64,000 nucleotides of DNA from Massospora cicadina (taxonomy: Eukaryota; Entomophthoromycota; Entomophthoromycetes; Entomophthorales; Entomophthoraceae). The position numbers and the translations under genes are program-made. How positions within the stretch are numbered: position 1 is the stretch's first letter; every line of letters starts with the position of its first letter. The notes beneath the pieces are model-generated. The model did no database searches. It was given only the letters and a program-made list of their open reading frames with translations, and was not told where the DNA came from. The stretch spans positions 1 to 64,000 of the forward strand of contig JAKSZP010006727.1 in the NCBI GenBank assembly GCA_022478985.1, given 5' to 3'. Shown here in pieces: positions 56,559 through 64,000 of this stretch.

Positions 56559-57060
56559 TGTACTAAACTCATTCTAGTCCATCTGCACTTTGACCCACCC
56601 TTCTTGCTTTTTATGGATGCAAGTGATGTTACCGTTGGGGCTATCCTAGCCCAACATGATGAGAACCAAGTCAATCATCCCATGGCCTGTTTTGGTAAAC
56701 GCTGAATAAAGCTGAATGGAACTACAGCATTACTGAGAGGGAGTGCCTGGCTGTTTTGCTAGCCATCAAACATTTCGACCTTATCTCTATGTTACTTGAT
56801 TTTCTTTTATTACAGATCACTCCTTGCTCTGGTGGCTCCAGCAATAAAGGACCCAGATGGCTGATTAACCAGGTAGGCTTTATGACTGCAGAGCTATGAT
56901 TTCACAATTGTCCATCATTCTGGCCTTACTCACCAAAATGCTGACGGCCTCTCTAGGATGCTGGTGCTAGTGGCGTTGACCCCCGAGGAGGACTGGCCAT
57001 ATGATATAATAGGCCAACCTGAGAAGTGGGAGTTGGAAACCCCTTAGGTCCAAGCTGAAT
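56559..57060 (+). pseudogene. RNase H of element B
   Basis: TKLILVHLHFDPPFLLFMDA, then GAILAQHDENQVNHPMACF near 56600-56695, ITERECLAVLLAIKHF near 56735-56780, FTIVHHSGLTHQNADGLS near 56900-56955. The first catalytic residue region and final Asp (NADGLS) are readable across frame changes. It follows the mariner-type insert directly; its first codons lie left of the insert. Confidence 0.8.
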
Positions 57061-58200
57061 TCCAAAGGATGGGTCAGAAACACTCAAATTAAGGATGGGC
57101 TTTATAAGAAGATCAATAAGAAGTGGCTCCCTTATGTCCGCCCCTCCTCCTGAACTGATGTTATTCTAGAGGGCCATTTCACTGTGGGACATGGGGCCGT
57201 TAAGAAGACTCACAAATGGCTGAAGTCACGATGCTACTGGAACTGAATGGTAGAAAATATCCAAGAGGTCCTGGAAGCATGTATGACTTGCCAACCTCAA
57301 GACTGAGCCAATCCTTGATTCCAACATTCAGTTGTTGCCACAACTGGGCCCTTCATTGTAGTTAGCATTAATGTGTTAGGCCCCCTCCCCATTGGGTTGC
57401 ATGGCCATAAGTATATTATCCTAGCCGTGGACCACATAACCAAGTGGGTTGAAGCGATTTTAGTCCCAGCTACCACTGCTAAAGCCACAGCCCTCTTCCT
57501 CATTTGATCCATTTTCACCTAGCATGGGTGCCCCCAAACCTTACTTTCAGACACTAGATTGAACTTCACATCACAGGTAGTACAAGAACTTACCTCACTA
57601 TTTGGAACTACCCAGAGTTTTGCTGCCCCTTACCACCTCTCTACTAATGAGGTGGTAGAACGTGCTAATGCAACTCTTATTTTCATTCTACAAAAATTAG
57701 CTGCTTTGGATCCTGACCGTTGGAACCATTACCTACCAAGCGCTTTGCTTGCCTACAAGGTAAGCTACCAAAGAGTCATCAAGATGTCCCCATTCAAAGC
57801 CCTATATGGGCGGGCACCTCGGCTACCAAATAGTGTCCAGCCATTGCTCAAAACTTCCACACTTGAGAACTCCAAATTAAGTATGAGGGCTTTATCTGAA
57901 GAAATTGTCCAGCTTCAAGCCCTAGCCACCCAAGGCATTGTCACCACTACTGGAAGAGAGTAATTTCTATTTAATTTCAAATGACCCTCCTTACCAATTT
58001 TTTTATTAAGTGACCTTCTTCTCTTCTATCACCATCGACCTGGAGGCTGACAAAATAAGCTAAATGTTCTTTTGTCCGGACCCTAAAGGTCATTCATAAG
58101 GTGAAGTCTGAGTACTCCATTGCTGATGTCAACCAAGGGACTATAGTCAATTGGGTGCATGGTCAGTTCCTTCGGCCATATTCTCCCCTCTGACAGGATC
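57061..58200 (+). pseudogene. Integrase of element B
   Basis: Zinc-binding end near 57170-57295 (GHFTVGHGAVKKTHKWL, then CMTCQ). Core: ISINVLGPL near 57365 (first Asp replaced by Asn), LLSDTRLNFTSQVVQEL near 57543-57595 (second Asp kept), NEVVERANATLIFILQKL near 57647-57700 (Glu kept). A long open part is 57559-57963. The C-terminal part ends before the purine tract with VNWVHGQFLRPYSPL. Inactive because of stops and the lost Asp. Confidence 0.82.
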
Positions 58201-58213
58201 TTGAGGGGGGCGT
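58197..58213 (+). other. Polypurine tract of element B
   Basis: GATCTTGAGGGGGGCGT directly before the 3' LTR, the usual primer for plus-strand DNA. Confidence 0.65.
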
Positions 58214-58627
58214 TGTCAGGATTTGAGATAAAAAATTAATTAAATTCCCCACTTCCAGATCAAGCCGTACTGAATCAGTTCCCAAACTATCCAAATGAAA
58301 TTGACTTTAGGATCCAACTCCCCAATTCTAGAGTCACATGGGGCAGCATTTCCACCAATTCAGTCAGGTGAGCGTCTAAATCCATTGATGATGCCCAGGA
58401 TGTGGCCAATCTGGAAGATCAGGATAGATCCTGAACAGATGGGGCCACGACAATCCCTGAGGCATCAAGTCCCCACTCACCCTATAAATATCAAATCCTT
58501 TTAAACTTAATAAAAATATTCAGCATCCTAACCAATTTTCTGCTTCCTTTTCAACCTCTTCTGAAAATTTTCAGTTTCAAGCCACCTTTGGACCTTGGTG
58601 TCAGTCTAAAGAACTGTAGCACTGACA
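58214..58627 (+). repeat. 3' LTR of element B
   Basis: Aligns with 51573-51988 along its full length and is followed by the CTCTC target repeat. Confidence 0.93.
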
Positions 58628-58632
58628 CTCTC

Positions 58633-59109
58633 TATTCTCCAATAGTACTTTATACAGTGCGCCTCTTATTCTAATAACCCTATCACATCTCTCACCTTAT
58701 CAATTTGTAGGCTAACCTTCATTGATAGCCAGGGTATGGATTGAACACCCACTGAGTTTCACTGGGTACTTTGCAAGCCTGGTTCCCACCAATTCAGTTG
58801 GAGTTTTTATCAGATGGCCTGACAATGACCGTGCATGGGTAAATATACTTTTAAAACTAAAGTCATTATTAGCTGTTTAAATAACAAGAGTTGAGATTTG
58901 ATCATGCCCTACTTACCTTAGGAACATTGGACCTTTGCTGATGTAGAAAACGCGTTTCTATGAGAGTTCGGAAGTTCCAAACGCATAAAAAACAGAAGTA
59001 AGAATTTATGACAATTCAAGTTTTTGAAAAAACCCAAAAAAGCGTTCACTGACAATATTTTACCACAAGGATCAGGTACTTCTGGGTAGTAAAAACATGA
59101 TGGACTTTG
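58633..59109. other. No gene recognised
   Basis: Right flank of B, continuing the sequence left of 51568. May contain the leader or 5' LTR of F, but no match was found. Confidence 0.35.
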
Positions 59110-59169
59110 ACATCAAATTTTCGCTCCAAAATGCCACAAAGAATATCTTAAGTTGCACCAGTCCTTGCT

Positions 59170-60850
59170 TTGGAGCTTGTGAAGGATTTAAATACACCAT
59201 TTATGATTGAATACCTGAAGTGGTGCGAAGTTACATTTGGAGCTCCCAACATAAAAACCAAAAAGCTAGCTAGACAGAGAATTAGTGAAGGTAAGAGAGA
59301 GACTATGTTGAACTTTTTCAGCTTAAAGAAAATTTTGGAAAATTCCTGTAACCTAGCCAAACGCTCGTTGGGTTTGTGATTCCAAAGGAGATCATGCGGC
59401 CTCCTTTTGTAAATGACGATCTGGGTTAAATTTTGTGACCTACCAAGAAGATGAAAGCAAGGGAAAAGAGCCTCAACAGTAGAAGAATTAGATCTAAAGC
59501 CAGTTATAATCTAATCTTGTCCCATAGTCATGAGGAAGTTGTGAGCCATCCTCATATCAAATAAACTGATAAAGACACCCCTACTTTGTCAGCCATCACC
59601 AGAAGGTAGCAAAAATCCATGGAACAAGAGGAACAATAAGTTATCTTTAAACTTTATGCCACCCAAATTTTCATGAACAACATTTTAGAGATACCAAAGA
59701 ACTTATCCTTACCTCCACCAAAGGAACTTACAGTTGCATTACTAATTGAGACCCTGAACACTCACTCCCCAATGTAGGAGATAAAATTAAAGAGTATGTC
59801 TAATAAAGTTGATACTCTTTTCATTATTTTTATCAATGGAGATTCACACTTTCTTTAAAAGTTTTACTTATATTGAGATTCAAATGAACAAAGTTTGGGT
59901 TTGATCCATTGTTGACAGCGGCACCCCACGAGAATGTAATATTCAGTCAGATCATAAAAAAGTGTAAATAGCTTCTGATGTGGCCCGCCATTGATGATAT
60001 GAGTGACTGGTCCTTAAAGTGCTATGCGTGAGAGGGCGTATAGCGCATTACTAATGAGGTTTGGCTCTTAGCAAATTAGTGCTTCCCAATGATAATTACC
60101 AGTTCATTGTTAGTACAATCTTCTTTAAGTTTCATGATTCCGTTTTATTTTTTGAGGAGAGAAATTTTACTAACCTAGGTCAGACAATACCCCTTCACTA
60201 CTCAAAAGATAATCAAACGTCCCTATCTCATAGGTATAACTTCATCATTGTGGCTTATAACGATGTTATAGTCCCTATCTGTTATCAACAAATTAGGACA
60301 CAGAAGTTCCATCCGCCAGAAATTCCTAGAACAAAGTTATCAACCTTAAATTCTCTAAGGGCTGTTTTATTATACCCTGGAGAATAGTGTGTGGTGTCAA
60401 CTGGAATGATCTTGGAGCTACCTGAAGGACTACTGGGAATAAATTACTTCCCTTAGAAACTTTTTAGGATTGAACCTTTTTCTACTCCTGGAATATCTAG
60501 TCAGTTCACCAGAAGTTCTATTTGTTACTTACCAACCTAACTGCCTCCAAAAGTTCCATCAAGAGGGTACAAATGATTGCATTTGTATACCACACTTCAC
60601 TGGTAGAGATTTGAGAGATATCTGAGTTTCAGAATATTGAAAAGTTTGGATTATCCAAGTTGCCCTTACCAGATTATGAGGATATTTCTTGTGAACAACT
60701 TGACGGACCAACTGAGAGTCAGAAAGAAAAAGCGATGGCTCTCATACAAAAATTACACTGAAGTATTTGAGAATATATGGGTACAACCTTGGATGTGCTT
60801 CAGGGTTCCAGTACCATGTTGATACTAGGGATTCAAGGCTTGTTCAATAA
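59170..60850 (+). pseudogene. Gag and protease of element F
   Basis: The Gag-like open stretch 59170-59379 is followed by the knuckle remnant. Protease: SIVDSGTPRECN at about 59905-59940, then NDNYQFIVSTIFFKFHDSV (60085-60150), which aligns with NTSYNLLLGTQFL at the end of the A protease. The linker up to 60850 has LVNNLTDQLRVRKKK, comparable to the LLANLTDKPKV block of A. Many stops. Confidence 0.6.
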
Positions 60851-61174
60851 TGGCTAATATGGAGAAGCAAGTCCAGTGATAAGGAGGTGCAGAAGGAATT
60901 GAAGAATGTCATATATTAAGGAAAGGTTGTCCACTCATGGTCCCATGGGCCAGTCCATTACTCATAGTTGGTAAAAATTATCTCTATAGAGTCTTTATTG
61001 ATCATCAACATTTGAATATTTTAACTAAAAAGATTCTTATCCTTTACCTCAATTAGATGATGCCTTGGATCAATTAGGAGGAGCCAAAAATTTTATGCTC
61101 TAGATTTCAATGGTGGATTCTGGTAAATTGACTTACCTTCTGATGACAAGAAAAGGTGCATTATTATTACCTCT
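60851..61174 (+). pseudogene. Reverse transcriptase start of element F
   Basis: Short RT fragment: GPMGQSITHSW region, then KDSYPLPQLDDALDQLGGAK and DLPSDDKKRCIIIT up to the junction. The catalytic YxDD part lay beyond and is missing from the window. Dead fragment. Confidence 0.7.
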
Positions 61175-61648
61175 TCTTAGCGTAACAGTTCTCTTGAATG
61201 ACGCCAAGGTTTGAAAATGGACTCAAAGTTGAAAATTATTAGTGAGGTCGAAAAACAAAAAGATGGGGTGAATATAGACTTTCTTATTGAACTAGAAAGT
61301 GTCAATATTTATAGGCGTGTAGGTATATGGTGCCTCAAGGACCTTCGTGAACCTGTATGATCAGGGTCTTTCACTGCCTTCCAGATCAACCGCCTGGTCA
61401 ACACCCTCATTGTGTTACATCATCCTTGTGACTTCAGTGGTGGAGTCTGCGCCTCTCACAATTCAGGAAGTGGGGGCAGGATTCATGAGGGTGTTTCCGT
61501 TTATTCTTGTACATTGATGCTTCATGAATGAATCTAGTTTTGGATATTTAGATATAAGGCTTCATTTGCGCTGGTTTGATAGTCAATCTGTCAATTAATG
61601 ATTTAAGAGCAGAAATTTTGACTCACTCATCATCTCAAATTCTGACAA
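61175..61648 (-). repeat. 3' LTR of element G
   Basis: Plus-strand start resembles the A LTR (TAACAGTTCT against CTACAGTTCT, then a TGACGCCAAGGTTTG block). It ends CTCAAATTCTGACA. It includes TTTATAGGCGTG and the AATATTTATAGG region in the same place as A. Confidence 0.75.
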
Positions 61649-62700
61649 TACCCCCCTTTATATCCAGTCAGAGGGGGTATAGGTCTGATAAACAGCTATG
61701 TACTCAATTCACCATTGGTTCTTTTTTGACAGGGGCAATAGAGTAATATGAGTTCAACTTATGAACGACCTTATAAGGGCTGGACCAAAAAACGTTGAGT
61801 TTATTTTGTTGACCTCCAGGTTGATAAAAATAAAAAAGAATTAGGTCACCTGATTGAAATGTGGTAAGGAGGGTCAGTGAAAATTAAATCAGGATGTCTC
61901 CCTTTCTGTGGTGTTAACAATGCCTTGCGTAGCTAGGGCTTGAAGATTTAAAAATCTTCAGCTAAAGCCCTTATGGTTAAATCAGAGTTTTCATTTGTGG
62001 AGGTCTTGAGAAATGGCTGAACGCTACTTAGCAGCTGAGGAGCACGCCCATATAGAGCTTCAAAGGGGACACCTTGATGGCTTAATGGTAGATTATTATG
62101 TAAATAATCAAAGCGCTGGTAGATAATGATTCCAGTGAGCAAAATTTATAGGTGGCTAACTTCTGCTAATAAGAGACAAGGTTTTCGTTGGCGCGTCACT
62201 CTGGCCCATTAGTTGATGGGTTGAAAGGGGACAGTGAAACTCTGTTTAGTACTGAAAAGTGAAGTAAGTTCTTGGACTATCTGTGAGTTGAAATTTAACT
62301 CATTATCTGAAAGTAAAGTTTTTGGGCATCTATGCTGGGTGAAAATAAATCAAATAAGAAAGAGAGCTGGCTTTCACAGTGGCAGCGGGGACTGATATCG
62401 CTTTGGCCCTTTTGGTCAGATGGTCCATGGCTAGGAGGATATATTTAAGGCTATGCAGCCCGGTGGGAAGAGGGCTTACTTTGACGGATTAGGGCCAGCC
62501 TGATTCGCACATTAACATCTTGAATATCAGTTTGAATTCACATGTAAATTTGGAGGTCAGATTTAAAGAGTTGGGCCAATCAGAAAAGCCATTGGAGTCA
62601 GAAATCATGGGTAAGGATTCAGGGATTTGAGAACGAGGGCTAATCTGGCATATAAAACAACTGGTTCTCAAATCCTCCAAATTTTTTGTAATGTGGTGTA
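61649..62700 (-). pseudogene. Integrase of element G
   Basis: Minus strand. VPFEALYGRAPQLLSSVQPF with LKTSTNENSDLTIRALAED (61948-62080) matches the A integrase (PVKAPYGRAPQLPSSVQPLL and LNMRALANEI). The counterparts of the DNGLNFTSQ and GPLPTGLHGHKY blocks can be followed at DNA level between 62280 and 62480. The upstream zinc-binding part is lost or disturbed near 62570-62660. Confidence 0.7.
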
Positions 62701-63233
62701 CAAAACTTTCACAGTCAACGATTTAGTATCACTCAAAAGCCTAATCTAGGCTTTAATAATTTAAACTATTGCAGATGCTTTAAAATGAGAAAACGGCAAC
62801 TGTAGATACAGTTTCGTTTTCTCAAAGGAAAATTACAATAAAGATCTCAGCGTTGTTGCTTGCTTAATATTTAGTTTAAGTTTTATTTTAAAATAAATAT
62901 CATTCAGAATAAAACAGAACGATGAGCTTTACTAGTGAGCTGGGCCAGTCATTGTCTTCGTTTGCAGTATTATCATGTGGCCAGGCTTTGCTGCTTGCCT
63001 GCAGCATCGCTGGAACCTTGGTCCATGAATGTCACAAAATAGTAATGGCATGCGGGTTTGGGGGTGGTTCTCTGCGGAATTGTCAGTCATGTGATTAGTA
63101 ACATGGCTTGTGTTTCCCAACTACTTTGTCACATATTGGCGTGAACCTGTGCGTTACATGAAATGAAACTCAATTACCTTTCTCTCTGCCTTGTGGGGGC
63201 CCCAAAAGAAGCGGTGGTTACCAATAGAGAGGA
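62701..63233. other. Unassigned stretch with a long hairpin (62787-62823)
   Basis: No gene recognised. 62787-62823 folds as GAGAAAACG-GC-AACTGTA against TACAGTTTCGTTTTCTC with a 2-base loop. From 62930 on, CpG is more frequent than around it, and this probably forms the leader of the next Gag. Confidence 0.35.
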
Positions 63234-64000
63234 ATGGAACTGACATCTCTTGACCACGGTTATGGTAGGATTATCATTGACATTTTTGCTATGAGAAGTG
63301 GGATGATTATGTGTGGCGACAACTCCACAAACCATAATGGTCCAGGAGAAACCAAAACACCCACTGGTCAGGTGGCATTGTCCATAGAGCCGTTGGACAA
63401 ACTTCACCAAGTCATTGCGCATATCCGCTTCCAGGAACTGTTGGCGCAGGTAACAGAGGGGTATCCCCTCTCACGTTCCAACTAGACAATGTGGTAGATG
63501 CGTTATCCCCATAATTGGTGGGATGGTTACAGGAACTCATTGAGGAACAGGAGAGTTTTCCAAATTCCATGGAGGAGTGTGTGGAGTTAATCAACCGGGT
63601 GGCATGTCAGGATGAGGCAAAAGATGAGGCATGGTCAGCATTATTAACAGTAAGCCAGGGTCATAGCTCTATAGAAGTTTATGCGCAGGTTTTCCGTCCA
63701 CTGACAAGGCAACCCAGGTTACAGATTCCCAATCCTCACGAATGTTCTGCCAGGGTTTTCAGGCAGATTTTCTGGAAGCCTTAGCAGCAAAGGTCCAGGC
63801 TACGCTGGGTGAGGAAGTGGCCTTAGCAGTTCAAGTTGAAAAACAATTAGCACCAGCACGGGACCAGTGTAAGGGATCAATGTCACTAAGATAAGGGACA
63901 GTCCCCAGTAAGTGGCCGTTCCAGTCAAGGGGGTGGCACCCAGCCCCAAAAAACGTGGGAAATGTTCAAGGGGGAGGGCTCCAAGGAATGTATGTCAAAA
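63234..64000 (+). pseudogene. Retrotransposon Gag-like gene (runs off the window end)
   Basis: Plus-strand frames 63234-63485 and 63515-63784, plus a continuing frame to the end. In order they read VALSIEPLDKLHQVIAHI, WLQELIEEQESFPNSMEECV, SIEVYAQVFRPLTRQPRLQI, then ARVFRQIFLEALAAKVQATL and EEVALAVQVEKQLAPARDQ. The VYAQxFRxLxRQ...FLEAL pattern is that of the capsid C-terminal half in Ty3-type Gag. No knuckle is seen before the edge. Two frameshifts (about 63500 and 63765). It is not the Gag of A or B. Partner Pol genes would lie beyond the window. Confidence 0.5.

Larger units (their letters stand above)
51573..58627 (+). mobile_element. Complete Ty3/gypsy LTR retrotransposon B with mariner-type insert
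   Basis: LTRs 51573-51988 and 58214-58627 (TGTCAGGATTTGAG at the start, GTAGCACTGACA at the end; about nine in ten positions alike by eye). Perfect 5-bp target duplication CTCTC. PBS at 51993-52010, purine tract before 58214. Gag, protease, RT, RNase H and integrase follow the same order as in A. Length is 7055 bp, or about 6.5 kb without the 550-bp insert at 56007-56556, matching A. All reading frames are broken. A is its nearest relative in the window. Confidence 0.94.
59110..61174 (+). mobile_element. Ty3/gypsy element F (Gag to RT), cut by element G
   Basis: Plus-strand Gag, protease and RT in order. Gag 59170-59379 has IEYLKWCEVTFGAPNIKTKK, then a knuckle-like CDSKGDHAASFC near 59370-59410 (spacing one residue off). 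Protease near 59905-59930 has SIVDSGTP. RT near 61031-61095 has KDSYPLPQLDDALDQLGGAK. The coding stops at 61174, exactly where the LTR of G begins. The RT block resembles that of element C. No LTR or PBS of F was found. Confidence 0.65.
61175..62700 (-). mobile_element. Element G: LTR and integrase of an A-type element, truncated
   Basis: Minus-strand element of the A/B type inserted in F. 3' LTR 61175-61648, purine tract TAAAGGGGGGTAT (about 61649-61661), then integrase from 61860 upwards until the match to A is lost near 62700. The remaining Pol, Gag and 5' LTR are absent. The A-like order and spacing make this secure. Confidence 0.75.

Overview
The window is transposon-dense, gene-poor eukaryotic DNA. 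There are no bacterial-type genes, operons or ribosome binding sites, and I found no rRNA, functional tRNA or confidently callable host gene. Almost everything recognisable is a decayed retroelement with stops and frameshifts, in AT-rich sequence where CpG looks scarce by eye. The organism cannot be named. An animal-type mariner transposase tail and tRNA-headed SINEs fit a metazoan, but a large repeat-rich fungal genome is not excluded.

Layout. 1-1320: broken coding repeat, family R copy 1. 2421-4295 (-): retroelement L1, carrying only an ORF1-like gene. 4296-6056: unassigned, with a CpG-rich exon-like patch near 5430-5810. 6057-8045 (+): internally deleted LTR element T, whose LTR holds ~112-bp tandem repeats. 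8785-20870 (-): Ty3/gypsy element C, split by complete Ty3/gypsy element A (11897-18417, -). 20871-32300: AT-rich desert with a few scraps. 32340 to about 45130 (-): chromodomain Ty3/gypsy element E, split by LTR element D (33081-39610, -). D in turn holds L2 (33838-35778, +, ORF1-only) and two tRNA-derived SINEs (38151-38435 and 38797-39032, -). 46140-46830 (-): pol scrap H. 47690-48484 (+): possible Gag scrap. 49380-51050 (+): R copy 2. 51573-58627 (+): complete Ty3/gypsy element B, sister of A, holding a 550-bp mariner-derived inverted-repeat element. 59110-61174 (+): element F, cut by element G (61175-62700, -). 63234-64000 (+): another Gag.

The most interesting system is the L family with the SINEs. 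L1 and L2 are both ~1.9 kb and share the same ~90-nt leader, one ORF (~575 codons; RRM-like segment then CCHC knuckle) and a short 3' UTR. Neither has any reverse transcriptase. L2 has a clear 16-bp target-site duplication; that of L1 is weaker. The last ~30-45 nt of L1, L2 and SINE1, and a shorter stretch of SINE2, are the same 3' tail. This is the arrangement expected when one LINE, absent from this window, mobilises several non-autonomous partners in trans. It resembles the HAL1 (half-L1) idea, but here the mid-size ORF1-only element and the tRNA SINEs share a tail.

The LTR elements A, B, C, D and T share a primer-binding site of the form TGGTGCTCACTACAGGGGGC despite diverged coding regions. 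A and B have Gag proteins with a collagen-like Gly-Pro-X run next to a coiled coil. All alignments here were made by eye; no identity value was computed.
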